This document shows, in pieces, positions 1-11,030 of a DNA stretch of 64,000 nucleotides. How positions within the stretch are numbered: the stretch's first letter is position 1; every line of letters starts with the position of its first letter. The DNA lies in assembly GCA_965112735.1 (NCBI GenBank), contig OZ218953.1, forward strand, positions 4,836,001 through 4,900,000. The letters run 5' to 3'. A program made the translations under genes and the position numbers. The stretch comes from Phaeosaccion multiseriatum. Taxonomy: Eukaryota > Ochrophyta, other classes. The notes beneath the pieces are model-generated. The model was not told where the DNA came from, ran no database searches, and saw only the letters and a list, made by a program, of their open reading frames with translations.

Positions 1-1
1 G

Positions 2-744
2 GAAGTAAGAATGCCCATGGACGGGTCCGGCAAGACCGCGCGCATCCCCCCGACTTGGAGGCTTCAGGTGAGCATGAGCGGATGCTGGAGATGTAGTAGT
101 CTCCGCGTATCTCCCTGATGAGGAGCTAGCTCAGTGCTTGTAGGAAGCAAGTACGTCTCGCGTAGTCTTTCGGAGAGTCCGTGTAGCTCACTGCCAACCT
201 CACACAAGCAGCCCATCCTTTCCCAACCTGTCCCCTTTCTTAACGCTCGCTCCAGCTTTGGGTTGAGTCCGCAGCCCTAGCAGACAGGGGCGTGTCGGGC
301 TTCTTCTACAGGGACGACCTCACGGAGTTCACGCCCTTGTCCCACCTGTGCGCGATGATCGCTCAGCAGGTCGAGAGGGAGCTTCTTCGGAAAAGCGAGC
401 AGCGGCGACAGAAACGGCAGCAGAAACGGCAGCAGCAGCAGCAGCAGCAGCACCTGAATGGTGGGGGCAACAGCAATCTTGCTAGCATGGGGGTGGAGAT
501 GATAGGGGAGCGTAGAGTCGGGGCGCCTCGCTTCAAGATCGACGCCAAGACTGGACGACGTGTAGATACTGCAGTACAGGGGAGGGAGGGGGGGGGGCAG
601 GAAGTCATACCGGCGGTGCGAGTCCTCCTCACGCTCCGTGGGGAACAAGTGTGCTTGGATAATGCCACGGTGGGAGAGGTGGATCTTTTCAACCGACAGC
701 AAGAGCTGGGGGCAGAGGTCAGGATTGAGGACCCCCAAAGGTAG
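2..744 (+). CDS. 3' end of an unrecognised protein gene (partial)
   Basis: Two exons are visible. The first runs from the window edge to 67 in the frame starting at base 2 and ends with GGCTTCAG before a GTGAGC donor. The second starts at 256 after a CAG acceptor and ends at the TAG at 742-744. Both splice ends are phase 0 and join to give ...WRLQ-LWVESAALADRGVSG. The visible 184 residues contain a glutamine run coded by CAG repeats (427-452) and a basic stretch before it. No known domain was recognised. The start lies upstream of the window. The gene is convergent with the glutamyl-tRNA reductase gene, with about 395 bp between stops. The exon join is well supported by phase; the function is unknown. 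Confidence 0.55.
427..452 (+). repeat. CAG repeat coding Gln in the first gene
   Basis: CAGCAGCAGCAGCAGCAG at 431-451 codes Gln within the partial gene at the window start. Confidence 0.9.
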
Positions 745-1139
745 CCCACTGCCCCGCTACACGAGATGGATGCCACTTGCATTTACGGAGGGGTGGGCTG
801 TCACGCTCACGAGCGGGCGTTCAGATGGTATAGATACAGTGAATGTATTATAAACTTGGAAGAGTATAGATTGAACACACCAACATCCACCCTTTTTGGG
901 GCAGAGGGTGTGGGGGCGGGGCGAGGCCCTTATTTCCATCTTTCCATCTATGCTCTATTCAACGAAAACCGAAACGGCCGCTCATACCCATCTCCCCCTC
1001 CCCCGCTCACAGTGTCACGTCACCAACCCCTGACCCACGTTAACGAACCAACCCTGTGTCGATCAGTTCCAAAGCCCCCAACCCATCTCCCCCCCCTTCA
1101 TAGTTATCTCCTCCTCTCGTCCTTGCGTGGACTGCTGAA
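745..1139. other. Convergent intergenic spacer
   Basis: This is the 395-bp gap between two convergent stop codons. It should hold both 3' untranslated regions. I see no conserved gene, RNA or repeat in it. Confidence 0.6.
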
Positions 1140-3230
1140 TCACAGCCCCTTATCCCCCAGCCTGAACATGCCCTTGAGCATCTCAATGGTCTGCTTCTTG
1201 GACTCGGGCCCCTCTGGCGCGCGAAGGGCGGACATGGGGCCGTGAAGCATCTTGTTGACAATGCCTCTGGAGATCTTCTCTACCACCTCCCGCTCCTTGT
1301 CGCTCAGGTTGGACAGCTTGCTGCTGGCCTTCTTTAGCTCGGTCTGGCGCATGCCCTCAAACTTCTCCTGCATCTTGCTGATGGCAGGGATGGCAGACAG
1401 AGACTGTTGCCAGCCCCTGTTAAGACGCAAAACAAACGAGAGGAGGAGGAGGGCAGGGAAGGGAGAGGAGACGTGAGGACAGGGAAAAGAAGCGCAAAAA
1501 AAGTACGGCACGACAAACCTGCACAAAGTAAAGTGAATGCACATACAACAACCGCACCCACCGCCAGGCCCACACCCGTCCACCCTCTCTTGAATACCTG
1601 TGCAACAAATACCGCACCTGAACTTGAGCTGCTCCTCCTCCAAGATGCCCTCCGCCTCCATCATCTCGCGCCTGCGCAGCGCCGTGTTCTTGGCCACCAC
1701 CATCTTGAGGTCGTCCACATCGTAGGCAGACACGCCCTCAATCTCGTCGCAGCCTGACTCCACGTTACGAGGCACGGAGATGTCCAAAAACATGACGGGC
1801 TTATCCTTGCCCGCTCCGAGCCGGGCCAATTGCTCCTTGGTGACGATGCAGGCGGGGGCATTGGTGGAGGTGTAGAGAATGTCCGCCTCCAAGATTGCCT
1901 GCTCCAGGTCCGCCTCTCCGCCCCCGACACGAACGTCAAACTCCATGTCTGGGAACTCCTCCATCAACTCGGTGCAGCGAGGCATGCTCCTGTTCACCAA
2001 GATCACCTTCTTGACCCCCAAACTGCTCATATGCACAAGCAGGAGGCGAGACATGGTGCCGGCTCCGATGATGGCGAGCTTGGAGTCGAGGAAGGGCCTG
2101 CCGGTGTCCTTGAAGGCGCGGAGGTTTGAGAACTCCACTGCCGCACTGGAGATGGACACGGCCCCCTTGGAAATGGAGGTTTCCGAGCGCACGCGCTTGC
2201 CCGCCGACACGGCCGTGTTGAGCAGCCTCGACACCACCTTGCCGGCCCGCCCGTCTTCCTCCGTGCCGTGAATGTAGCACTGGCGCACCTGACTGAGAAT
2301 CTGGCCCTCTCCCACCACGAGCGAGTCGAGGCCTGCGCTGACTCGCAGCAAGTGCCACACGGCATCTTCTCCACTTAGCATGAACAAGCTCTGGCGAAGC
2401 ACGCTCTGCGACAGGCCCGACCTCTCGCACAGCATGTTGATGGCCTCTCGAATGCCCGCGCGAGAGTCGTGGCAAGCCACATAAATCTCAAAGCGGTTGC
2501 ACGTGGACAGGGTAGCAGCCTCCTGAATGTGGGGGTTGGACACCAGGCCCTCCGAGTGCGCATTCCACTCCGCCTCGGGCACGGCGAGCTTCTCCCGAAC
2601 CTCCACCGCTGCATTGTGGTGACTGAGTCCAATCACGTGCACCTCCAACGCCTTCCCAGCAGCCGCCTGGCGCGCCTTCTTGTCCATCTTCTGCTTCTTT
2701 GGGGGGTCCAAAATGGCCTTCTCCTCCGCCACCGCGCCAGCCGTCGCCACGGCCTCCTCCTCAGCCACCACCGGAGCAGGGGGGGCGACGGTGGCCGTCG
2801 AGGACGCTAGAGCAGACACACGTCGGGCATGCAGAGGAGTCTTCCTGCGGCGGTGGAACGACGCCGTCTCCCCGGGCTGGGACAGTGACATGACTCTGCT
2901 CTTGTCCACCGAGACGCCAATGCTGCTCGTCTCCTCCAAACCTCCTCCACTCCAGGACGACGAGGACAAGGCAAGCGCAGAAGGCGAAGTACCGTCGGCC
3001 ATCGTCCGACGAATATGGGGCGATGTCACGCAAACGGAGTGAGCCTGCCCGCCAACTGCGGATCGGCCCGAGGTGAACCTCGCAATGGGACATGAGCTGC
3101 TGCCGCCACTCCTGCCGTTACTGCCCCTCGCCGTGGCTGGGAAGGACGGCATGTAGCCCCGCGCGAGCCCGCATAGAAGCAACAGGTGTAGCCCCACCAG
3201 GCGAATAAACGCAGCCACCGGGCAGCCCAT
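1140..3230 (-). CDS. HEMA: Glutamyl-tRNA reductase, plastid-targeted
   Basis: It reduces glutamyl-tRNA to glutamate-1-semialdehyde with NADPH, the first committed step of plastid tetrapyrrole (chlorophyll and heme) synthesis. Exons are 3230-1618 and 1416-1140 on the minus strand, giving 629 residues. The N-terminus has a hydrophobic signal (LHLLLLCGLARG-Y) and then about 180 Ser/Ala-rich residues, as expected for a bipartite plastid presequence. The catalytic domain begins at VHVIGLSHHNAAVEVREKL. The nucleophile is Cys244 in LSTCNRFEIY. The hallmark LLRVSAGLDSLVVGEGQILS block follows, then the NADPH fold with IGAGTMSRLL and the C-terminal dimerisation helix. The 201-bp intron is a multiple of three and has no stop in frame, so a retained form would carry 67 extra residues. 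The spliced form restores the usual family spacing. Identification is firm; the plastid location is inferred from the presequence. Confidence 0.95.
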   Translation of the reverse strand: MGCPVAAFIRLVGLHLLLLCGLARGYMPSFPATARGSNGRSGGSSSCPIARFTSGRSAVGGQAHSVCVTSPHIRRTMADGTSPSALALSSSSWSGGGLEETSSIGVSVDKSRVMSLSQPGETASFHRRRKTPLHARRVSALASSTATVAPPAPVVAEEEAVATAGAVAEEKAILDPPKKQKMDKKARQAAAGKALEVHVIGLSHHNAAVEVREKLAVPEAEWNAHSEGLVSNPHIQEAATLSTCNRFEIYVACHDSRAGIREAINMLCERSGLSQSVLRQSLFMLSGEDAVWHLLRVSAGLDSLVVGEGQILSQVRQCYIHGTEEDGRAGKVVSRLLNTAVSAGKRVRSETSISKGAVSISSAAVEFSNLRAFKDTGRPFLDSKLAIIGAGTMSRLLLVHMSSLGVKKVILVNRSMPRCTELMEEFPDMEFDVRVGGGEADLEQAILEADILYTSTNAPACIVTKEQLARLGAGKDKPVMFLDISVPRNVESGCDEIEGVSAYDVDDLKMVVAKNTALRRREMMEAEGILEEEQLKFRCGICCTGIQERVDGCGPGGGCGCCMCIHFTLCRFVVPYFFCASFPCPHVSSPFPALLLLSFVLRLNRGWQQSLSAIPAISKMQEKFEGMRQTELKKASSKLSNLSDKEREVVEKISRGIVNKMLHGPMSALRAPEGPESKKQTIEMLKGMFRLGDKGL

Positions 3231-3560
3231 GGTGCTTCTGCAAAGAGAGACGGAGGGGGTGGGAGGTTTGGGAAAGTGAGATTTAGCATGAAAACGTCAC
3301 TAACCTCCCCCCCAGCCCCCCGCCCCGCACTTTCAAGCTCTGCGCCTCACCTGCACACGCCCTTAGCTGCTGGTTCTCCTCGGCCGCTGCCTCTCTCTAT
3401 TATATTAGCTCTGGTCTAATCAGTGCAAGAAGTTGAGGATGGAGAGTTGGGAGATTGTGGGGAGAGTCAGGGTGTAAGCCCCCTGGGGAAATCAATTACG
3501 TAATATTTCCTCGTATGTCAACTGTTGCATTCCTCTCTTTCTTATTATTGGCGACAGAGC
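3231..3560. promoter_or_regulatory. Divergent promoter region between HEMA and the BED/hAT gene
   Basis: The two genes start head to head with 330 bp between their ATG codons. An AT-rich patch (TCTATTATATTAGC, about 3397-3410) could serve as a core promoter for the minus-strand gene. No defined factor site can be named from sequence alone. Confidence 0.35.
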
Positions 3561-6500
3561 ATGTCACGCCCCCCCTTGGTGGGTGAAGGGGTGCTTAAGC
3601 TGCATCGACAGCAGCAGGCCGCAGCATCAGCATCGGCATCAGCAGCAGCAGCAGCGGCGGCGGCGGCAGCAGCTTCGGCAGTAGCGCTTTCGGAACCGCG
3701 TCTCCAGGCATCTCAGCAGCAGCAGCAGCCAGTGATGTCAACAGCCCAGCCAGTGATGCAGCAGCCGACTGGGCCTCCGAGAGAGGTTCCCCTGGAGGAA
3801 GACATGAAGGTCCCCCCTCGAGCCACGCACTGGGCATGGAAGCACACGAGAGACGGTACGTTCACAAACAGCACCACTTATATTTCGAGTTTCACTGAAA
3901 GAAAACTACGCTCCGCAATCTGCCACCCTCTCCTCCATACTCCCTCCCTCCCTCCCTCCCTCCCTCCCCATTCCAACTCTTCCGCCCGCGCCCAGGGGAA
4001 GGCGTGTTTAGACTCATTTATGCGGGGGCGTCCACGCTGCAAGGCAAAGTGTGGTGCTTCTCGTGCCGAAAGGCCTTCTCCTACAGCAACAGCACCACTA
4101 ATCTTGTGAACCACATCCGCAGTGCTCACAAGAGCTTGTACACGAAGCACCAGAAAGAGGCCGATTCACCCGTCGGGAGCAGCGGGAGTGGACTGGGCAG
4201 CGGAACTCGTGTGGGAGACGGCAAGGGAGACGGTAGAAGTAGCGAAAGCCATGGTAGTGCTGGTCGGGAGCACACGAAGCGTACTACGGAGAAAAGCACG
4301 ATGGAGGTTGTGGCTTCTTCGCAGGCCAAGGTGACCGGTAAGTCGGCCTTTCGCTCTGCCTATGTGCAGTGGCTCATCTCAGACCTCTCGCTGCCTCTGG
4401 ACATTGGTGAGACGGACCACTTTATGAGAATGGTGCGGGCCGCCAGTGGCCGCCTCATGCCACCTTCGAGGGCTGTAGTAGAGAGCGATATGCGCGAGCT
4501 GCATGACTACTGCCTGGAGCTGGTCAAGAGCGCCGTTGCAGGGCAACACGTGGCCATGGCTACGCACGAGCGCGTGGCCACAACAGGAGAGGTGTATGTT
4601 TCCGTCGTTGGTCGCTTCATTGGTCAGTCCTGGGATGGGGTGACGCTTACGTTGAGCAGCAGAGGCTTCAGCTGTCTCGTAGGACCTGACCAGCTGGCTG
4701 GCGAGTTGATATCGGCACTCAAGTCGCACGGCCTGAACACGGACTGTGTTCTGACTTTCACCGCATCGACAGCACCAGCGCAAGCGTACCTCAGCCCTTC
4801 CATTGGGACCGCAACTGCATCCGCTCCTTCTGCTGCTACTGCCCTTGAAGGGGACAACAAACTCGCGCACCTCACGGCCGCCATGGGGCTGGAATTTGTT
4901 CCATGCTTCTCTCGCGGAATGGATAGTCTAGTCAGCCCGCAGCTGAGCACGACGTTCACGGGGTTGCTTGAGTTGTGTGACAAAGTCTCCAAGTTGGTGA
5001 CGTATCTCAAGTATTCTATGAGTACCACAAGCAGTGGGGCTGCTCCTGCTTTCAGCGGCGTCCAAGGAGCAAGGTTGGGCAGCAGTGGCAGTGGCAGGGG
5101 CGTCCGCGGCATTGATGTAGCCAAGCTGGTCGCGGCCCTGCAAGGGCGGTCCGGTTTTCAAGCCCGTCACTGGTCCACCCTGTACGGAATAACGACCGCA
5201 GTGTTAGAGCAGGAAGTCGCTCTCCGGGCCCTATTCCCCCCCGTTGCGGCAAGGTGTAGTGAGAATGGCGTGAATGGGAGCTCTCCAGCAGCACTGCCCG
5301 TGGAGCTGATGCTGGAGGAGCGGGAATGGGCGTTGATACGTGATGTGGCGACTGTGCTGACGCCCTTCTCGGACGCGCAAGACATGCTGTTTTCGGAGAG
5401 ATTCGTGACGCTGTCTTGGATTCCCGTCATCGTGTCCCATCTCTGCACGAGTCTAAAGGTGCGCGGAAGAGGAGAGTGGGACAAAGGGAGATGCAACGGA
5501 TTTTGAGGCTGTTTGCTGGAGTGCGCGGACTAAAGTAGAGAGTATCATTCACAGGGGCCTCATTCTGTGACTCGCGAGCCCACTCCCTACCTCTAGCCGC
5601 ACTCCAAGCTCCCTGAACAGTCTTTGTCCCTATGTCCCCCTAATCTGCCTCTTGCCCCTCCCGACACTGGTGCTTGCCAATTGCTCGTTTCCTTTTCCTG
5701 TCGTTGCCATTTGCCCGTATGGATCTCGATTTCTGTCCCCCATCTCCCCGTCGCTGTCCCCTGCAAACCTTCGCCTCCACAGGGGCTTGCGAGTCACCGT
5801 GATGATGTGAGTGATAGCGTCAAGACGTGTGCTGCAGCCCTGCAGGAGGTGCTTCACACTGCGTGGGCGACACTGCCCGACTGTACGGTGATTGCTGCGA
5901 TGGTGGATCCTCGCACAAAGTCCTTGTCGTGGCTAAGCTGCCAAGAAAGCAGCAACGCGGATGATACCACGTCGGCAGGGCAAGGGGGCAGTGGTGGTGA
6001 TGAGACAAACAAGGGTATTCCCGCCGGCCTCGTGGACTTCCGCGGGCGGGGTATGAGGCTGGTCAGAGCAGAGATGGAGGTGGTGGCGGGTGATGTGTTG
6101 AGCCCTGCGACATCGGGGGTGGAGGTGCGGCTCGGTCAGCAGCAGCAGCAGCAGCAGCAGCAACCGCTCCATAACGTCACGACGAGTGGAGGCGAAGGAG
6201 CAGGAGGAGCAGGAGAAGCGGGGCAACAGGAGGAAGGTGATGGAGAAGACCGCTTTCGATTGCACCGGAAGCGAAAGAGGCCAAGCGATGCATCTGCTGC
6301 CTCGGCTCCTCCTCCTCCTCCTCCTCCTCCTCCCAGCCTGGCGCTTTCGGAGGAGGAGAGGGCTTCTCTTGTCGCTGTGACGCTTTCGCGGGAGGAGAGG
6401 GCTTCTCTTGTCGCTGCTGCCGCCGTCGCCACCACTGCTGCTGTCCATTCTGCTGCGAGTGCCGCGGAAGTGACGCGCCAAGACCCTGCTGGTGCTGGTG

Positions 6501-6973
6501 CTGGTGCTGGTGCTGCTGGTGGTGGTGCTGCTGCAGAGCCTCCAGGCGTTGGGGTGCCAGAGCTAATAGCGCAGGAGCTCCAAGCCTTCACGAGTACCCC
6601 GGGTATTGATTTCGCTGGGGACCCGCTGGAGTGGTGGAAAGCTCGAGACGCCGCCCCCCACTTCCCCTGCCTGAGCAGAGTGGCACGCAAGTTCCTTGCC
6701 ATTCCAGCCACGACGCGGACTTCTCCTTTGGCGGATGCTCTCTTGAGCACCCACCTGGCGAAGCACACTGCGGGGGGCGGGGGGGGTTATGTCGGGCCCG
6801 CTTCTGCTGCCCCTGCGCATGGAGGGGCGGGGGCAGCAGACGGGGGTTCAGACGGAGTCGGGGGGGGGGCGGCCGAAGCAGCAGCTGATCTTGTGGGGCA
6901 GCGTATTCTCCTCCACGGCAGCTTGGACCAAGCTACACGATTGGACCAAGCTACGCGATGTAAAAAACAATGA
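3561..6973 (+). CDS. BED zinc-finger, hAT-transposase-derived protein
   Basis: Exons are 3561-3855, 3996-5458 and 5783-6973, with GT-AG ends and matching phases, giving 982 residues. After a Gln/Ala-rich start comes a BED-type zinc finger (THWAWKH near residue 93; CFSC and HIRSAH ligands near residues 120-145). The middle resembles a hAT transposase core. Residues coded around 5310-5458 (ALIRDVATVLTPFSDAQDML) match the hAT segment before the last catalytic acid. The C-terminal dimerisation block is visible (DPLEWW...FPCLSRVARKFLAIPAT, near 6610-6710) but the usual SERVFS motif after IPAT is replaced. The frame is long and uninterrupted, interrupted only by spliceable introns, and I saw no terminal repeats. 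This suggests a domesticated host gene rather than an active transposon. Its DNA-binding role is inferred. Confidence 0.75.
6136..6163 (+). repeat. CAG repeat coding Gln in the BED/hAT gene
   Basis: Eight to nine CAG units code a Gln run in the third exon of the hAT-derived gene. Confidence 0.9.
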
Positions 6974-7156
6974 CTAGCCGCTTAAGCCAAGGGTATTTAC
7001 TTGACAAGGGCCGGACAAGGGCCAGACCCAGCTCCAGTTTCAGTTTCAGATTCCTTTCCAACACTTCTCCTCTCTCTCCCTCCTCTCTCCTCTCTTGTGT
7101 CTCTGTCCCTCTGTCCGGGCCTATGCTCAAGCCGGACAGTCGAATAGACAAAGATC
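6974..7156. promoter_or_regulatory. Spacer and probable promoter of the EngB fusion gene
   Basis: This 183-bp stretch separates the hAT-derived gene from the next start on the same strand. It is pyrimidine-rich near 7050-7115. No specific motif can be assigned. Confidence 0.25.
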
Positions 7157-10100
7157 ATGCCGAAGAGAGCGCTTGGTGCGTGTGCCGTGCTGTCTTACGC
7201 GGTACTTGTGGAGGGTTTCAGCAGCACGCTCACCACCACGAGAAGTTGCACTACGCTAAGGAGCAGCTGTAGTAGCAGCGGCAACACCAATTGGCAGACA
7301 TGGCTCAAGCAGCAGCACCACCAGACAGCCGTGAAAAGGATGGGGCGGAGACAATCTACGCAGCAGGGACGTGGCTTGAGCTTGAGCGGTCTGTGTGGCC
7401 GTGGTGGTGGCACAGGTGTGGCGATGGCAGCCAAGAGTGCTGAGGAGGAGGAGGAAGAGAAGGCGGAAATGGAAGAGCTGGAACAGTTGCGGCAGTCGAC
7501 TCTATCTGCGTGGAAAACCATGGCGAAATCTGGGCAGCTCGAGGAGGGAAAAGTGAGTCAGCTCTCCGTTCAGAGGCTTTTGTGTGTGTTGGAAAGGGGG
7601 CGAGAAAAGGGAGCTCACCAACAGTTGGTTCATCCCCTCGTCCACCACCTTATCCTCCCTCCTCCCAACCTGTCAACTCTTCATGTCCTCCTGTCTCCTC
7701 CAATCCCGAACCTGAGCTTTTCTCTCGCCTTGTATCAAACTTCCAGCTGACCACGCACACCCTACTTTCTCCGCATGAACTCCAGATTAGACGACAGCTA
7801 GAAGAAGAGGCGACTATGGACGCGCTCATGGAGGAGGAAATGGCTCGGATTGGCGGAAAGTCAAGCAGGAGAAGCTTGATCAAGGAGAAGCTGCAGGAGG
7901 GGGAGGGAAGGGGGCAAACGCAGCTGTCGGACGATGACTTGCTCTTCGGCGGCGATGAGGACGACGAGGACTTCAACGCCTTCTTTCAGCAAGGACTGCA
8001 GCGGCAGCAGCAAGGTTGGCTGGGCTCGGGGGGCCAGGGAGGGGGGCGCTCCAGGAAGAAGGGGGAGGAGGAAGAGGAGCTAGAGCGGCGAAGGCTGGAA
8101 GCCTCGTTACCCGACTGGAGAGGCGTATTTACCACTGTACGGTCAAGGAGGGAGAGGGACAGGGCCAGAGCGAACCCCCGAGCGGCTGCGGGTATGCCCA
8201 TCATCAAGGCCTCTCAGGAGACACAGCAGCTCAAGGCGGAACAGGCAGCAGAGGCGGCGAGAGTGGCAAAACAGGCCAAGAAAAAGGCCAAAAAGGCCAC
8301 TCAGGGGGACTCGGAAGCCTCGCGGATGCTCAAGGAGATGGGTATGCAGATTGCAATGCCGCTGGAAGAAGTCGCGGACGACGACATCTTGTTGGATCCT
8401 CAGGTGGACCCTTTTGCAGAGTACGACGACGACGAGCTGATTTGGGACGAGCAGGAGTGGCCAGAGGACGAGGAGGAGGACGAGGACAGGGAAGAGAAGG
8501 AAGGAGGCGAGGAAGAGGAGGACGAGGAGTGGGAGTGGGATTACGATGATGAAAAGGAAGAACCCCACAAGGATGATGCGTCCACGTTGAGCACCCCCGT
8601 GGCCTTTTCTGATCCATACGCCGAAGAAGACGAGAACTTCTACAGTCTCTTCTCCTTTAAGGAGCCCGCTTCCTTGCGCGGTTGGCTCAAGGCGATACGA
8701 GACGCTGACGCCGACGAGAGGGACGCCCGACTGGTGCATGCCATTGCACGAAAGGCCGCGGGAGTGGCGGAGAGCAAGGGGCTGGCCAGGGATGAGCTGT
8801 ACATCGAGGCCATGCGGATCGTTGCGAGGCTGGGGCGGCTGGACCTGGCGCTTGAGGTGGAGAAGCTTCGGATGCGCCTGCTCAAGAAGACTGTGCTGCA
8901 GGGGTATGACATGACAATGACCGTGGGGTTGGCCGTGGCGTGCCTACGCAACAATCAACCGGCGGATGTCGACATGCTTCTGGAGCAGACGGGTCGCTCG
9001 GTGGGCGAGAAGGGTGTGTTTGCAATACTTTCGGCGGTGCTACCGGAGAAGCTGGATCTGCTGCTGAAAAGCCAGGCTGAGGCGGCCGCGGCAGTCGGGG
9101 GTTCGAAAGAGGCGAGTCGAGGTCCGGCAAGGTGGGAGACCGAGGGTAGGCCGGCGATCAAGGACAAGGGCAAGAGGAGGGAGGGAAAGAGGACAGGGGA
9201 GCAAAAGCCTCTCTCCACGGCGGAGCTTGCTATAGTCGCACAAGTGGACGGCGTGGTGGAGGAACTCTTTGCGCTGGGGAGCAAGGCGGTTGGCCCCAAG
9301 GCCGTGAAGCTGGACGCGAGCTGCTACAATGCATTCATCCGTCTTCTCGGCAAGGCGGCCCGCCTAGACGACGTGATGCGAGTACTCGACCACATGAAGG
9401 ACGACTGCGGCATCATGCCCAACATGGAGACGTACGAGTTTTTGACCAATGCCTTTGTCAAGGATGTGCAGTTTGACGTGCAGAGCATCAGCATGGCCAC
9501 GCTGCCCAAAACCTCCCTGCCCGAAGTGGTGTTTGCCGGACGCTCCAATGTGGGCAAGAGCAGTCTCGTCAACATGATGGTGAACCGTAAGACACTTGCC
9601 CCGATGAGTGATCGACCTGGCTTCACGCAGCATTTCAACTACTACATTGTCAACAAGGACCGCCCGGACATGCCCTCCTTCTATCTCGTGGATGTGCCGG
9701 GCTTGGGTTACGCGGAGGCGGCCGTGGGGAGGATTGACTCGTGGCGGAACACCCTGCAAGTAAGTGTCCCTCTTCTGTCCCCCTTCCATTCCTCTTCCCA
9801 TGCTCCCCATCTTGATCCTCACACTTTCACACGCATGCTTTCTCTCTCCTGCACACACAAACCACTCCCACAGCGCTACATTGCCGTCCGGGAGAACCTG
9901 ACCGCCATCTTCCATCTCATTGATGTGCGCACGGGCCCGCAGCCCACGGACCGGGACCTGATGGAGATGGTGAAGGAGTACAAGCTGGAGGGCAGCAAGT
10001 ACTTTGTCGTGCTCACCAAGTGCGACAAGGTCAAGGACAGTCAGATCGAAAAAGTGCTCCAGGAGGTGGCTGAAGTGCTTCCGCATTTCTCCCTGAGCGA

Positions 10101-10278
10101 TGACGAAGGTGCCGGTGACAACAGCCAATCCGATGCAGCAGCAGCAGCAGCAGCAGTGGGTGGGGGAGAAGGGGACAGGCAGTCGCAGATAGAGGGGGTC
10201 AAGGTGATGCTTTCGAGCTCCAAATCTCGCTTGGGCCGGGACGACTTATGGAAGGCGCTCATGACGGCGGTGCTCTAA
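7157..10278 (+). CDS. Plastid PPR-like / EngB (YihA) GTPase fusion protein
   Basis: Exons are 7157-7552, 7747-9759 and 9874-10278, all phase 0, giving 937 residues. The N-terminus is a signal peptide ending VLVEG-F, predicting plastid import. Residues about 150-400 are charged and acidic. A helical region follows with a PPR-like pair (DASCYNAFIRLLGKAARLDD...MPNMETYEFLTNAFV). The C-terminal 200 residues are a full EngB GTPase: G1 GRSNVGKSS near residue 729, the PGFTQ switch, G3 DVPGLGYAE, G4 TKCDK and G5 SSSKSR. EngB acts in large ribosomal subunit assembly in bacteria, so a role in plastid ribosome biogenesis is likely. The second intron (114 bp) is a multiple of three and open, so it reads through; removing it restores the family alignment (WRNTLQ-RYIAVREN). 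A CAG repeat near 10135 codes an Ala run inside the G4-G5 region. Confidence 0.88.
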
Positions 10279-10317
10279 GGAATGCACAGAGCATAATATA
10301 AAATCGGATGTAGTTAG

Positions 10318-10425
10318 TGTTATCGACCACATTCTCGATAGCATGCTATCGGCCGCCGGCCGATAGCAAATAGCACGCCGGCTGGCGCCGGCGATAGCAG
10401 ATAGCACACCAGTAGCGGATAGGCG
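10318..10425. repeat. Palindromic dispersed repeat, copy A
   Basis: Contains ATTCTCGATAGCATGCTATC, GCCGCCGGC and GCCGGCTGGCGCCGGCGATA. The same words recur near 10965-11010 and many times at 55.67-56.55 kb, so this is a dispersed family. Confidence 0.7.
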
Positions 10426-10934
10426 GCCCAAATCGCGCCGAGAGCCTCAACAACGCGTCGGGTCAGTCCACAGAATTTGATCAATCCCGCTTTTTTTTCT
10501 GCCCGGGGTCCCTAAAGGGGACTTGTACTGCCCAGAACACGAATGGGAGTGGAGAGCACCAAGGAAGGCAGTAGAGGAGAGGGACAGGCTTCATGCGAGT
10601 ATCTAGGGACGTGCTCAGCATCATAGAGCAGGGCAAAAAAGAGGTAGGGTTGGGGGAGAGGGGTGGTCTGAAGTGGCTGAAAGAAGGCCAGCGACGACGT
10701 CCGCGCTGGCGCATGACTTTGAAGTACAATTTTTTTGGCCCCATCATCTGTCGCGAAGCCAGCCTAGGCTAATGAAGCCCCAATCAACTGGGCTGAAACC
10801 CGTCCAACACTAAAGTAACCCCGGATAGCCGATGCCAGCGGTACCATGGTACCATGCTCAAGCGGACGCGCGTCAGAGCGCGTCAGGGGCTGGCGGAACA
10901 AGCCCACTGAGCCCACCATTGACACAGCAGGCGC

Positions 10935-11030
10935 AGCGCGGCCGGCCGGCCGGTAGCAGGTCAAAGCCGGCTGTATACATGATAGCATGCCGGCTGGCGC
11001 CGGCGATCCTGGCGATGGCGCGATGGTAGT
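10935..11030. repeat. Palindromic dispersed repeat, copy B
   Basis: Holds GGCCGGCCGGCCGG and GATAGCATGCCGGCTGGCGC, which match copy A and the 56-kb array. It is more degenerate than copy A. Confidence 0.6.

Noticed and set aside
5459-5782. Separate genes on either side of this gap in the hAT-like region
   Set aside because: GT-AG ends at 5459 and 5782 are phase 0 and the joined protein follows the hAT domain order, so it is an intron.
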